This document shows positions 1 through 8,633 of a stretch of DNA of 64,000 bases, piece by piece. The DNA is taken from contig CAWCRU010000008.1 of NCBI GenBank assembly GCA_963798075.1, forward strand, positions 186,001 through 250,000. The letters run 5' to 3'. Position numbers and translations under genes: made by a program. Numbering within the stretch: the first letter of the stretch is position 1; the number at the start of each line of letters is the position of its first letter. Origin of the DNA: DATAOG01 sp963798075 (GTDB taxonomy: Bacteria; Pseudomonadota; Alphaproteobacteria; Geminicoccales; Geminicoccaceae). The notes under the pieces were generated by a model. The model saw nothing but the letters and a program-made list of their open reading frames with translations. It ran no database searches and was not told where the DNA came from.

Positions 1-243
1 CAGATGGTCGAGGTCAGCCGCGACGGCAAGCGGATCTACTTCACCAACTCGCTCTATGGCGCGATCGATCCGCAGTTCTATCCGGACGGGGTCAAGGGCT
101 GGATGGTCAAGATCAACGCCAAGGAGGGAGGCGGCCTCGAGCTCGACCGTGACTTTTTCGTCGACTGGCCAGCCGGCCACCGTCCCCACCAGGTCCGCCT
201 CCAGGGCGGCGATGCCTCGTCCGACTCCTACTGCTATCCGTGA
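1..243 (+). CDS. Selenium-binding protein / methanethiol oxidase family, C-terminal end (partial)
   Basis: The first 80 codons are open from the window edge and carry the C-terminal signature of the SBP56 family, including FTNSLYGAIDPQFYPDG and HQVRLQGGDASSDSYCY. Proteins of this family are beta-propeller enzymes, and bacterial members (MtoX) oxidise methanethiol to formaldehyde, H2S and H2O2 with a copper centre. Only the C-terminus is visible, so signal peptide and metal ligands cannot be checked and the exact subfamily stays open. A strong GC hairpin follows the stop codon, suggesting the transcript ends here. Confidence 0.85.
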   Translation, partial: QMVEVSRDGKRIYFTNSLYGAIDPQFYPDGVKGWMVKINAKEGGGLELDRDFFVDWPAGHRPHQVRLQGGDASSDSYCYP

Positions 244-275
244 GCCGCCGCACCGCGGGTCGACGACCGTTTTCC

Positions 276-304
276 CTGCCGGCCGGGTGCTGCCCGGCCG
301 GCAG
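276..304. terminator. GC-rich hairpin, probable transcription end
   Basis: A perfect 12-bp inverted repeat (CTGCCGGCCGGG, loop TGCTG, CCCGGCCGGCAG) lies between the convergent selenium-binding protein gene and the minus-strand lipoprotein gene. No T-run follows on either side, so it is a terminator by position and stem strength only. Confidence 0.5.
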
Positions 305-346
305 GTCTCGCGTCAGCGACCGCGCCTCAGATCCCACTCCCCGACC

Positions 347-661
347 TTAGTTGTCGCGGCTTGGGTTCCGCAACCGGGCGTCCAGCACCAGGGCCGCCGT
401 TTCGCGTCGGCATTTTTCGAAGCCGTCGTTCCACCCCTGGGTATACTGGCCATCGGTGCCATAGCGGGTCGTGTCCTTCCGTGCCTCGGCGAACAGGCCG
501 CCGGCAGCCGCGTTGCCGCTGGCGCAGCCGTCATCGTAGCCTTCGGCGTAGGCGGGCGGCAGCCCTCGCTCGATCATCGCCTCCTTGACCGAGCCGCAGG
601 CGGCGAAGGCCAAGATCGCGATCAGAGCGGCAAGCGCGCTCAGCAACCTGCTGGCGAACAT
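347..661 (-). CDS. Small putative lipoprotein, unknown function
   Basis: This encodes 104 residues. The N-terminus is a lipoprotein signal with a hydrophobic core (ALIAILAFAAC) and a lipobox-like FAAC, so the mature protein should be acylated at Cys26 or so and anchored in the envelope. The mature part holds the paired motifs GYDDGCASGN and GWNDGFEKCR, a tyrosine/tryptophan-glycine-aspartate repeat with two cysteines that could form a disulfide. I chose the internal ATG at 661 because the longer reading frame has no signal peptide. The gene is convergent with the selenium-binding protein gene. I do not recognise the family. Confidence 0.6.
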   Translation of the reverse strand: MFASRLLSALAALIAILAFAACGSVKEAMIERGLPPAYAEGYDDGCASGNAAAGGLFAEARKDTTRYGTDGQYTQGWNDGFEKCRRETAALVLDARLRNPSRDN

Positions 662-910
662 TGGCGCGCGCGTGCGCCCCACTACGTTGCAATCGGCCCG
701 CCGCGCCTTCGGCCATGGCGGCGCACCCGCGAGGTCGGCTTGCCGCGGGCAGTCTTTTTCCAGCATCCTCCTCCCTTCCCGCAGGCACCGGCCGGAGCGT
801 CTTGTGCCGGACCGGCGGACTGGCCGTGAGCTTTCGACGTCGAACTCCGGGTCGCACTGTTCAGGGAAGACGACCGCCCACGCCATGCCGCAATATAGCC
901 CGCAGAACAT

Positions 911-1585
911 ATGCGTTCGAGATCACCCCGCGGCAGGGCCCGGCGGCGGGTCGTGACGAGCACGTGGTGGCCCTGGCTGGCGCTCGCCGGGCTCGGCGCG
1001 TTCCACGGCATCAATCCCGCCATGGGCTGGCTGTTCGCGGTCGCCCTCGGGCTGCACCGCCACAGCCGCGGGGTGTTGCTTGAGGCGCTGGTCCCGATCG
1101 CGCTCGGCCATGCGCTCTCGATCGCGGTGGTGGCGCTCGCCGTGGTCGTGCTCGGCTTCGTGGTCGATCCCGGCGCCCTGCGCAAGCTCGCCGGCTGCCT
1201 GCTGATCGGCTGGGCGCTCTGGCACCAGCTGTACGGCTCGCGGCACCGGGTCCGCTTCGGCATGCAGACCGGCATGCTTGGCCTTGCCGCCTGGTCGTTC
1301 CTGATGGCGAGCGCCCATGGCGCCGGCCTCATGCTCGTGCCGGTGCTGATCCCGCTCTGCCTTGCCGCCTCGCCCGCGCGCGAGCTGACCGCGAGCGGCT
1401 CGCTCGAGGTGGCATTCGCCGCGGTCGCGGTGCACACGCTGGCGCTGCTGCTCGTGACCGGCACGATCGCCGTCCTGGTCTACGAGTGGCTCGGGGTCGA
1501 AATCCTTCGTCGGGGCTGGATCAATCTCGACCTGCTCTGGACCGCGGCCCTGGTCGCGACCGGCCTGATCCTGTTCGTCGTCTGA
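911..1585 (+). CDS. Polytopic membrane protein, possibly NicO/RcnA-like
   Basis: A 224-residue protein with about six hydrophobic segments. Conserved-looking polar motifs sit inside or next to membrane segments: FHGINPAMGW near residues 31-40, GHALS near 66-70 and HGAGLML near 131-137. Histidine-rich membrane motifs of this kind occur in nickel/cobalt and other metal exporters, but the canonical NicO HX4DH signature is absent, so a metal role is only a suggestion. The ATG at 911 was kept; a GTG at 953 would remove an arginine-rich leader (RGRARRR). It stands alone, about 100 bp before the ABC permease gene. Confidence 0.6.
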   Translation: MRSRSPRGRARRRVVTSTWWPWLALAGLGAFHGINPAMGWLFAVALGLHRHSRGVLLEALVPIALGHALSIAVVALAVVVLGFVVDPGALRKLAGCLLIGWALWHQLYGSRHRVRFGMQTGMLGLAAWSFLMASAHGAGLMLVPVLIPLCLAASPARELTASGSLEVAFAAVAVHTLALLLVTGTIAVLVYEWLGVEILRRGWINLDLLWTAALVATGLILFVV

Positions 1586-1681
1586 CGCGGCCGCGACCAA
1601 GAGAGTTGACGGCGGCGGGCCGGCAGGTGAGGCTTCGATGCCGGCCGTGAGACGCGCGGGGGCCGGCTGGGGAGAGCGGCG

Positions 1682-2530
1682 ATGGACTGGCTGGCGGCCC
1701 ACAAGATCCCGATCGGCAAGGGCGTCGAGGATCTGGTCAATCTTCTGATCGATCACGCCGGCTGGCTGTTCGACGCGATCTCGACCGGGCTCGGCTTTTT
1801 GATCGACGGCCTGATCGGGATCATGCAGGCGGTGCCGCCGCTCGCCCTCGTCGCGCTGTTCGCAGCGCTTGCCTACTGGCTGCACCGCTCGGTCGGCCTG
1901 GTCGTCATGGTCGTGGTCTCCCTGCTCCTGATCATGAACCTCGGCTATTGGAACGAGACCATCGAGACGCTGGCCCTCGTGGTGTTCGCGACCGGCTTTT
2001 GCATGCTGCTCGGCATCCCGATCGGGATCGCCGCCGCGCACCGCCCCTGGCTGTACACGGCGATCCGCCCGATCCTCGACATGATGCAGACGATCCCGAC
2101 CTTCGTCTATCTGATCCCGACGCTGATCCTGTTCGGCCTCGGCGCCGTTCCGGGCCTGATCTCGACCATCATCTTCGCGATCCCGGCGCCGATCCGGCTT
2201 ACCTATCTGGGCGTCGTCTCGGTGCCCAAGCCGCTGATCGAGGCCGGTGAGGCGTTCGGCGCGACCCGCTGGCAGCTGCTCTGGAAGGTCGAGCTGCCGC
2301 ACGCCATGCCGACCATCATGGCGGGCCTCACCCAGTGCATCATGCTGTCGCTCTCGATGGTCGTGATCGCGGCCCTGGTCGGCGCCGGCGGCCTCGGCAA
2401 GCCGGTCGTGCGCGCGCTGAACTCGGTCAACATCGGCCAGGGCTTCGAGGCCGGGCTCGCGATCGTGCTGGTCGCGATCATGCTCGACCGGGTCTGCAAG
2501 CAGCGCGGCGGCGAGCGGGCGGGAGGCTGA
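1682..2530 (+). CDS. choW: Choline/glycine-betaine ABC transporter permease (ChoW/ProW type)
   Basis: A 282-residue inner-membrane permease. A hydrophobic N-terminal half (residues 27-90) precedes a BPD-type permease domain. The cytoplasmic coupling loop IEAGEAFGATRWQL lies near 186-199 and is the EAA motif that docks on the ATPase, followed by LPHAMPTIMAG. The overall pattern (KIPIG start, LALVALFAALAYWLHRS, NLGYW) resembles ChoW-type quaternary-ammonium permeases more than phosphonate or taurine ones. It is followed after 4 bp by its ATPase. No periplasmic binding protein gene lies within the window, so the substrate cannot be pinned down from here. A GGGGAGA ribosome site precedes the ATG. 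Confidence 0.85.
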   Translation: MDWLAAHKIPIGKGVEDLVNLLIDHAGWLFDAISTGLGFLIDGLIGIMQAVPPLALVALFAALAYWLHRSVGLVVMVVVSLLLIMNLGYWNETIETLALVVFATGFCMLLGIPIGIAAAHRPWLYTAIRPILDMMQTIPTFVYLIPTLILFGLGAVPGLISTIIFAIPAPIRLTYLGVVSVPKPLIEAGEAFGATRWQLLWKVELPHAMPTIMAGLTQCIMLSLSMVVIAALVGAGGLGKPVVRALNSVNIGQGFEAGLAIVLVAIMLDRVCKQRGGERAGG

Positions 2531-2534
2531 GGCG

Positions 2535-3749
2535 ATGGCATCCGAGGCACCCGTCAAGCCCAGGGTCGAGGTCGACTTCCGCCACGTCGACATCGTCTTC
2601 GGGCCAAAGCCCGAGCAGGCGCTGGCCATGCTCGACGAAGGCGCCGACCGTCAGGCGATCCTCGAGGAGACCGGCCATGTGATCGGGGTCGCCGACGCCA
2701 CGACCGCGATCGAGCCGGGCGAGATCTGCGTCCTGATGGGGCTGTCAGGCTCGGGCAAGTCGACGTTGCTCCGCTGCATCAACGGCCTCAACAAGGCGAC
2801 CCGGGGCGAGATCCTGGTCGATGACGCCAAGGGGCCCGTGGACGTCGCCAAATGCGATCCGGCAACGCTGAGACGCCTGCGCACCCAGCGGATCGCCATG
2901 GTGTTCCAGCAGTTCGCGCTGCTGCCCTGGCGGACGGTCGCCGAGAACGTCGGCTTCGGCCTGGAATTGCGCGGCATGGCCCGGGCCGAGCGCGACCGGG
3001 TGGTCGAGGCCAAGCTCAAGATGGTCAACCTCGACCAGTGGCGGGACAAATTCGCCCACGAACTCTCGGGCGGCATGCAGCAGCGGGTCGGGCTCGCGCG
3101 CGCGTTCGCGACCGATGCCGATATCCTGCTCATGGACGAGCCATTCTCCGCACTCGACCCCCTGATTCGCAACCGCCTCCAGGACGAGCTTTTGGAACTT
3201 CAGCGGACGCTGAAGAAGACCATTGTCTTCGTCAGCCACGACCTCGACGAGGCGATGAAGCTTGGCACCCACATCGCGATCATGGAGAGCGGCCGGATCG
3301 TGCAATATGGCGAGCCCGAGGACATCGTCCTAAATCCGTCAAACAATTACGTCGCCGACTTCGTTGCCCACATGAACCCGCTCAACGTGCTGCGCGGCGC
3401 TTCGCTGATGACCCCGGTGGCGGCGATCGCGCGCCGCGGCGAGCAGGTGCTGCTCGATCGCAACCAGCGCGTCGTGATGATGCTGGCAGCCGACGGCAGA
3501 CCCGGCTCGGTCACGATCACCGACAAGCCCGGGCGCCTGGTCGCGCATGGCGACGGCTTCGATCTCGCGAGCGTCGATCGCGACGTGGTGGTCACGGCGG
3601 CGCCCGACATCAAGCTGCGCACCGCCCTCGAGATCCGCCACAAAACGGGAAATCCGCTGGCCCTGGTCGAGGACGGCAAGCTGATCGGCGTGATCGGCGA
3701 CGACGAGATCTACCGCGGCATCCTGCGCCAGACCGGTATCGCGGGCTGA
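2535..3749 (+). CDS. choV: Choline/glycine-betaine ABC transporter ATPase (ChoV/ProV type)
   Basis: This 404-residue ATPase powers uptake through the adjacent permease. It has the quaternary-amine family N-terminal extension (PEQALAMLDEGADRQAIL), Walker A GLSGSGKST at about 69-77, Q-loop VFQQFALLPW, signature LSGGMQQRVGLARA at about 177-190 and Walker B ILLMDEP at about 197-203 with the switch histidine in VSHDLDEAM. The last ~110 residues read as a CBS-like regulatory module, used in OpuA/ProV proteins for ionic-strength sensing. Osmotic regulation is known for the family, not seen here. It is translationally close to both neighbours (4 and 12 bp). Confidence 0.88.
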   Translation: MASEAPVKPRVEVDFRHVDIVFGPKPEQALAMLDEGADRQAILEETGHVIGVADATTAIEPGEICVLMGLSGSGKSTLLRCINGLNKATRGEILVDDAKGPVDVAKCDPATLRRLRTQRIAMVFQQFALLPWRTVAENVGFGLELRGMARAERDRVVEAKLKMVNLDQWRDKFAHELSGGMQQRVGLARAFATDADILLMDEPFSALDPLIRNRLQDELLELQRTLKKTIVFVSHDLDEAMKLGTHIAIMESGRIVQYGEPEDIVLNPSNNYVADFVAHMNPLNVLRGASLMTPVAAIARRGEQVLLDRNQRVVMMLAADGRPGSVTITDKPGRLVAHGDGFDLASVDRDVVVTAAPDIKLRTALEIRHKTGNPLALVEDGKLIGVIGDDEIYRGILRQTGIAG

Positions 3750-3761
3750 GGCACGGGGTCC

Positions 3762-4697
3762 GTGCTCGTCATCGACAAGGAGCAGGTCGATCGGGCGCTG
3801 AGCTGGCCCATGCTGGTTGCGGCGCTCGACGCCGGGCACAGGCTGGGCCGCGGTCAATCCGCCGATCTGCTGCTGCAGGAGGGCCAAAACATCCTCCTCA
3901 ACCGGGCCGCCTGGAAGCGGGGCTACGGCATCGGCCTCAAGACCGTGACCGGGTTCTTCGACAATCCGGAGCGGACGCCGCCCTTGCCCTCGATCCAGGG
4001 CCTGTTCGTGCTGTTCGACCACGAGGACGGCCGGCCGCTCGGGGTCATCGACGGCGCCGCGATCACCGCCTGGAAGACGGCTGCCGACTCGGCGCTGGGC
4101 TCCCGCTACCTCTCGCGCCCGGACGCACGCCACCTCCTCATGGTCGGCGCGGGCGGGATGGCGGGGCCGCTGATCGAGGCCCACCGCTGCGTCCGCCCCG
4201 GGATCGAGCGCGTCACAATCTGGAACCGGACGCCCCGGCGGGCCCAAGCGCTGGCCGAGGATCTCGGGGCCGAGGTCGCCGCCGACCTCGCGGCTGCCGT
4301 CGGTGCCGCCGACATCGTCAGCGTCGCGACCCGCAGCGAGGCGCCCGTGATCCGCGGCGCGTGGCTGCGGCCGGGGACCCATCTCGATCTGGTCGGCGCC
4401 TTCACGCCGGCGATGCGCGAGGCGGACGACGAGGCGATCCGCCGCGGCCGCCTGTTCGTCGATGCCCGCGAGACCACACTTGCCCACATCGGCGAGCTCA
4501 CGATCCCGATCGCGCGCGGCGTGATCGCTGCCGGCGACGTGCAGGCCGACCTCTACGACCTCGCCGCCGGTTTTGCCTTGCAGCGCGCGGCGGCCGACAT
4601 CACGATCTACAAGAACGGCGGCGGCGCCCATCTCGATCTGATGACCGCGAGGGCGATCTACCGGGGCGTGATCGGTGAGAGCGACCATGGCGGCTGA
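3762..4697 (+). CDS. Ornithine cyclodeaminase / mu-crystallin family protein
   Basis: A 311-residue NAD(P)-binding protein. The Rossmann glycine motif VGAGGMAGP is at about 128-136 and the N-terminal lysine-containing segment GIGLKTVTGFF and DGAAITAWKTAADSALG match the family's substrate-binding part. Members deaminate and cyclise ornithine, reduce cyclic imines or act as other amino-acid dehydrogenases, so the exact reaction is not deducible. The start is GTG at 3762, 12 bp behind the ABC ATPase gene; the 3' end overlaps the next gene. The context suggests use of a nitrogenous compound imported by the transporter. Confidence 0.82.
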   Translation: MLVIDKEQVDRALSWPMLVAALDAGHRLGRGQSADLLLQEGQNILLNRAAWKRGYGIGLKTVTGFFDNPERTPPLPSIQGLFVLFDHEDGRPLGVIDGAAITAWKTAADSALGSRYLSRPDARHLLMVGAGGMAGPLIEAHRCVRPGIERVTIWNRTPRRAQALAEDLGAEVAADLAAAVGAADIVSVATRSEAPVIRGAWLRPGTHLDLVGAFTPAMREADDEAIRRGRLFVDARETTLAHIGELTIPIARGVIAAGDVQADLYDLAAGFALQRAAADITIYKNGGGAHLDLMTARAIYRGVIGESDHGG

Positions 4698-5472
4698 GCA
4701 ACCCTTTGAGATCGCGGCCTGGGCCGGGCTGACCGAAGAGCTGGATCGCTGGGCGGCGGCGGACAGCCTCGCCACCTTCTGGTGGCGCGACGACGATGCG
4801 GCCGAGCCCGCGCCTGCGCTCGAGCGGCTGCTCGACCTCGGCGCCGCCTTCGGCGTGCCGCTGGCGCTGGCCGTGGTCCCTGGCCGATCGACGCCCGATC
4901 TCCCGGCGTGCCTCGCCGGCTCGCAAGACGTCTCGGTGATCCAGCACGGCTGGCGGCACGTCAATCACGCGAATCGGGGCGAGGGGGCGTGGGAGCTCGG
5001 CGATCATCGCCCGCTCGCGGAGGTCGAAAGTGACCTCGAGGCGGGGCATCGGTGGCTCGCCGACGCCTTCGGCGCCCGGTTCCTCCCGGTCCTGGCGCCG
5101 CCCTGGAACCGCATCTCCGCCCGGGTCAAGGAGCGCCTGCCGGCGCTCGGCTTCCGTGGGCTCTCGACCTTCGGCGCGCGCACACGCAAGACCGCCGTGC
5201 CCGGCCTGGTCGAGGTCAACGCCCACTGCGACCCGGTCAAATGGAAGCAGGGCCCCCGTTTCGCCGGCACCGGGCGCTCCCTCGACGATCTGACCTCTCA
5301 CCTGCAGGCGCGGCGCACAGGGGCCGCCGATCCCGCCGAGCCGACCGGCATCGTGAGCCATCATCTCGACTTCGACGGCGCGGCCTGGGCGTTCGCCGGC
5401 GAGCTGCTGCGCCGGACCCGCGCCCACCCGGCGGCACTCTGGCTGCACGCCCCGGACGCCTTCCGGCCATGA
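4687..5472 (+). CDS. Polysaccharide-deacetylase-like protein
   Basis: This 261-residue protein has the features of a NodB-like barrel: FWWRDDDAA near the N-terminus (paired acidic residues at the first motif), IQHGWRHVNHA (histidine metal-binding motif) and LAPPWNRI, the arginine-containing third motif found in carbohydrate esterase family 4. Such enzymes remove acyl groups from sugars or cyclic amides. No signal peptide is visible, so it acts in the cytoplasm. The ATG at 4687 overlaps the preceding gene by 11 bp; an in-frame GTG at 4675 is the alternative. It ends in an ATGA overlap with the acetyltransferase gene. Confidence 0.75.
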   Translation: MAAEQPFEIAAWAGLTEELDRWAAADSLATFWWRDDDAAEPAPALERLLDLGAAFGVPLALAVVPGRSTPDLPACLAGSQDVSVIQHGWRHVNHANRGEGAWELGDHRPLAEVESDLEAGHRWLADAFGARFLPVLAPPWNRISARVKERLPALGFRGLSTFGARTRKTAVPGLVEVNAHCDPVKWKQGPRFAGTGRSLDDLTSHLQARRTGAADPAEPTGIVSHHLDFDGAAWAFAGELLRRTRAHPAALWLHAPDAFRP

Positions 5473-6323
5473 CCCGGCTGCGCACCGCCGGGCCGGACGA
5501 CCGCGACGCGGTTACGAGCTTCCTCTTCGAGCAGATGAGCAGCAGGCTTAGCCTCGAGCGCTGGCGCCTCCTGTTCGACTACGCCTGGCTCGAGGACAAG
5601 CCCGACCGCGGCGTGGTCGTCATCGAGAACGGCGCGGTCACCGGCTATCTCGGCGTCATCTATGCCGAGCGCCGGATCGGCGGCCGGACGGTCCGGACCG
5701 CCAATCTCAGCTCCTGGTACATCGCGCGATCGCTGCGCGGCCAAGGGATCGGCGTCGCGATGCTCGAGCTTGCGACCCGCGACGCGGGCGTCACCTACAC
5801 CACGTTCTCGAGCAATCCGCCGGCGCTGCGCCTGGTGGCCAAGGTCGGCCTCGGGCTGCTCGACGAGCGCCGCTTTCTCTGGCGGCGGACCGGCGATGCG
5901 GCCGGCACGGCGGTGGTCTCCGGCTTCGCTGCGGTCTGGCCCGAGGTCTTTGACGACGAGCGGCAGATCCTGGAGGACCATCGCGACCTCGCGGTCCAGC
6001 CCCATCTGCTGCAGGCCCCCGAGGGCAACTGCCTGGTTATGCTCTCGGTTAAGAAAAAGGGCGCCGAGGTCGCCTACCACGAGGTCCTGCACCTCGGCCG
6101 GCCGGACGTGCTCGCGCCTCACGCCCAGGGCTTTGCCAACGCGGTGCTGGCACCGGGGGCGAGCGTGCTCGCGATCGATCAGCGCTTCCTGGACGGCTTC
6201 GAGATCACCGCCGAGACCGAGCCGATCGGCGTGCCGCGCTACTTCCGATCGCCCGATCTGGCGCGCCGCGAGGTCGATTTCCTCTATTCCGAGACCCCGC
6301 TGCTCGACCTCAAGCTGTATTAG
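5469..6323 (+). CDS. GNAT-like N-acyltransferase
   Basis: This 284-residue protein starts at an ATG overlapping the upstream TGA by 4 bp. Residues ~1-130 form a GNAT-like domain: VVVIENGAVTGYLGVIY, then IARSLRGQGIGVAMLE, the Q/RxxGxG/A acetyl-CoA pyrophosphate-binding motif, followed by TTFSSNPPALRLVAKVGLG. The C-terminal ~150 residues have no domain I can name. The pairing with a deacetylase-like gene suggests a small modification pathway, perhaps on a polysaccharide. The 3' end overlaps the convergent MFS gene by 14 bp. Confidence 0.72.
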   Translation: MTRLRTAGPDDRDAVTSFLFEQMSSRLSLERWRLLFDYAWLEDKPDRGVVVIENGAVTGYLGVIYAERRIGGRTVRTANLSSWYIARSLRGQGIGVAMLELATRDAGVTYTTFSSNPPALRLVAKVGLGLLDERRFLWRRTGDAAGTAVVSGFAAVWPEVFDDERQILEDHRDLAVQPHLLQAPEGNCLVMLSVKKKGAEVAYHEVLHLGRPDVLAPHAQGFANAVLAPGASVLAIDQRFLDGFEITAETEPIGVPRYFRSPDLARREVDFLYSETPLLDLKLY

Positions 6324-7557
6324 CCGGCGCCTCGACGGCTTCGGCGCGGAGCGCGCTCGCAGCCGGCGTGGCGCGCGGCGGCAGGGCGACGTACGGGCCC
6401 TGCTCGGCGACCGGCGGCGCGGCGCGCCGGGTCATGCGCCAGACCGCGAACAGGCCGATCGCGGCGTGGATGGCGGCGAGCCACCAGAAGAACCCTGCCG
6501 GCCCGATCGAGGCCATCACGAGCCCGGCGCTGACCGGTCCGAGCGAGGCGCCGATGCCGCCGACCAGGACCAGCGTGCCGCTCGCCTGGACCATCTGTTC
6601 CGGCTTCAGGAAGTCATTGGTATGGGCGATGCACAGCGAATACATCGGCAGGGCGAGGCCGCCGTACACTGCCACCACCGCCAGCAGGCCGGGCTGCGAG
6701 CGCCCGACCAGCAACGGCGCCGTCAGCGCGAGGAGTCCGGCTGCGAAGGTCACAGCGGTCAGCACCCGCCGGCGATCAAAGGCATCCGACAGCCGACCGA
6801 GCGGCCACTGCAGCACGACCCCGCCTGCGAGCCAGAGGCCGATCAGCAGCGAGATCTCGGGCACCGACAGCCCGGCCGCGCGGCCATAGACGGCGCCCAT
6901 GCCGAAGAACGCGCCATGCGCCATCACGGTCCCGAAGATGCCGGCCAGGCCGAGCGGCGAAGCCCGGTACAGCGTATCGAGGCTGACTTTGGCCAGCGCC
7001 GCGAACGGCGGCCCGGGGCGCGCCGAGAGCAGCATCGGGATGACCGCCAGCGAAACCAGGATCGAGACCAGCATGAACAGCCTGGGACCGGCCGGATCGG
7101 CGACGTTGAGCAGGCCCTGGCCGAGCGCCATGCCGCCCAGGCTCACCACCATGTAGACCGACAGCAGCTGGCCGCGGGTCTGGTTGCTCGCCTGGTTGTT
7201 CAGCCAGCTCTCGGCAACTACGTAGAGGCCGGCGTAGCAGAAGCCGCTGATCAGACGCATGAGGCCCCAGGGGACGGGCAGGACCAGCAGCGCATGGACC
7301 AGGATCGCGGTCGCGGCGAGCGAGGCAAGCGCGCCGAACACCCGGATGTGACCGACCCTTGCCACGAGCCTCGGGGCGAGCGTCGAGCCGGCCAGAAAGC
7401 CTACGTAATAGCCCGACATGAGCAGGCCGGTGACCGTGGTCGGAAAGCCTTCGAGCGACGCGCGGACGCCGAGCAGCGTGCCCTGCAGCCCGTTGCCGAC
7501 CATCAGCAGCGCCATCCCGAGCAGCAGCGCCCAGACGCTCGCGACCGCAGCCACCAT
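6310..7557 (-). CDS. MFS transporter
   Basis: A 415-residue, 12-helix major facilitator with two halves joined by a cytoplasmic loop around residues 190-210. Visible family marks include GYYVGFLAGS and APRLVARVGHIR between helices 2 and 3 and GRLSDAFDRRRVL, the equivalent loop in the second half. The protein resembles the YcaD subgroup, whose substrates are unknown. The C-terminus is an alanine/proline-rich tail. It is divergent from the hopanoid operon and convergent with the acetyltransferase gene, so it is probably transcribed alone. Confidence 0.85.
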   Translation of the reverse strand: MVAAVASVWALLLGMALLMVGNGLQGTLLGVRASLEGFPTTVTGLLMSGYYVGFLAGSTLAPRLVARVGHIRVFGALASLAATAILVHALLVLPVPWGLMRLISGFCYAGLYVVAESWLNNQASNQTRGQLLSVYMVVSLGGMALGQGLLNVADPAGPRLFMLVSILVSLAVIPMLLSARPGPPFAALAKVSLDTLYRASPLGLAGIFGTVMAHGAFFGMGAVYGRAAGLSVPEISLLIGLWLAGGVVLQWPLGRLSDAFDRRRVLTAVTFAAGLLALTAPLLVGRSQPGLLAVVAVYGGLALPMYSLCIAHTNDFLKPEQMVQASGTLVLVGGIGASLGPVSAGLVMASIGPAGFFWWLAAIHAAIGLFAVWRMTRRAAPPVAEQGPYVALPPRATPAASALRAEAVEAPANTA

Positions 7558-7720
7558 CGCCGACCGATCCGATCCAGGAGAAGCAGCGTTTCCTACGCCG
7601 CTTGGGCGACCGCGGCAACGGCGGCGTGCGGCCCCGGTGCGGCGACCCGCGCCGCTACGCCTCGCGGTAGCATTGCGCGGCAGATTTCGCTACGCTGCGC
7701 CGTCAAATCGGCTCTTGGTC

Positions 7721-8633
7721 ATGGCAAGCAGAGCGCGTGACGCGGCCCCGGCCGCCCTCGAGACGCCGTCGGGCAAGGGCGCCCGGGACGAGAATTTCCC
7801 GGTCGGCTCGTTGCTGCTGCCGGCGGCGCTGCGCCCGCACGTCCAGGCGTTCTACGCCTTCGTGCGCGCAGCCGACGACATCGCCGACAATCCGGAGCTG
7901 GCACCCGAGGCCAAGATCGCGCGGCTCGAGGGTTTTTCGCGCGCGCTGACCGGGACCAACGAGGAAGCGGCGGCCCTGCCCAAGGCGGTGGCGCTGCGGG
8001 CGAGCCTTGGTGCGACCGGCGTCAGCGCGCAGCATGCGCGAGATCTGCTGGCGGCGTTTACCCAGGATGCGACCAAGCTCCGCTACCGCGACTGGCCGGA
8101 TCTGCTCGGCTATTGCGCGCTCTCGGCGCGGCCGGTCGGGCGCCAGCTGCTCGATCTGCACGGCGAGCAGACGGCGCACTACGCCTTCTCCGACCCCTTG
8201 TGCGACGCCCTCCAGATCCTCAACCACCTCCAGGACTGCCGGGCCGACTACCGCAACCTCGACCGGGTCTACCTGCCGCTCGACCGCTTCGCCGCCGCCG
8301 GCATCGGCGTCGAGGCGCTGGATCGGCCGCGCGCGAGCCCGGCGCTGCGGCGCGTGCTCGACGACACGCTCCAGGGCGTGGCCCGCCTGCTGGCGGCGGC
8401 CGCAGACCTGCCGCGGGTACTCAAAAGCCCGCGGCTTGCGGCCGAATTCGGCGGTCATCCTCGAAATCGCGCAACGGCTCGCGGCCGAGCTGCAAAGGCG
8501 GGATCCGCTGGCCGAGCGGGTCGAGCTCGGGCGCGCGGCCTTCCTGCGTTGCGCGCTCCGAGGCCTCGCCCGGCTGCCCCGGACGCGGCGCCGCCGGCCG
8601 CTCGCACGGGCCGCGCAGCCGATGCCGCGATGA
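7721..8633 (+). pseudogene. hpnC: hpnC, squalene synthase HpnC, split by a +1 frameshift
   Basis: HpnC acts after HpnD in squalene formation: it converts presqualene diphosphate to hydroxysqualene. The first part reads in one frame and has both aspartate-rich motifs (AADDIADN and LQDCRADY), which bind diphosphate through Mg2+. The expected C-terminus (AVILEIAQRL, DPLAERVELG, FLRCALRG) appears only one base later in another frame. Dropping one T at 8447-8448, inside GAATTC, restores a continuous protein of about 303 residues that stops at 8633 in an ATGA overlap with hpnD. As written, the frame runs straight on into hpnD, which could yield an HpnC-HpnD fusion. Whether the shift is real or an assembly error is open. 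Confidence 0.85.

Noticed and set aside
923..2629. Long minus-strand open frame (568 codons)
   Set aside because: Antisense shadow of the membrane and permease genes; composition is acidic/arginine repeats typical of reverse frames in high-GC DNA.
8440..8455. Programmed ribosomal frameshift in hpnC
   Set aside because: No slippery heptamer or downstream structure is apparent, and HpnC is not known to use recoding.
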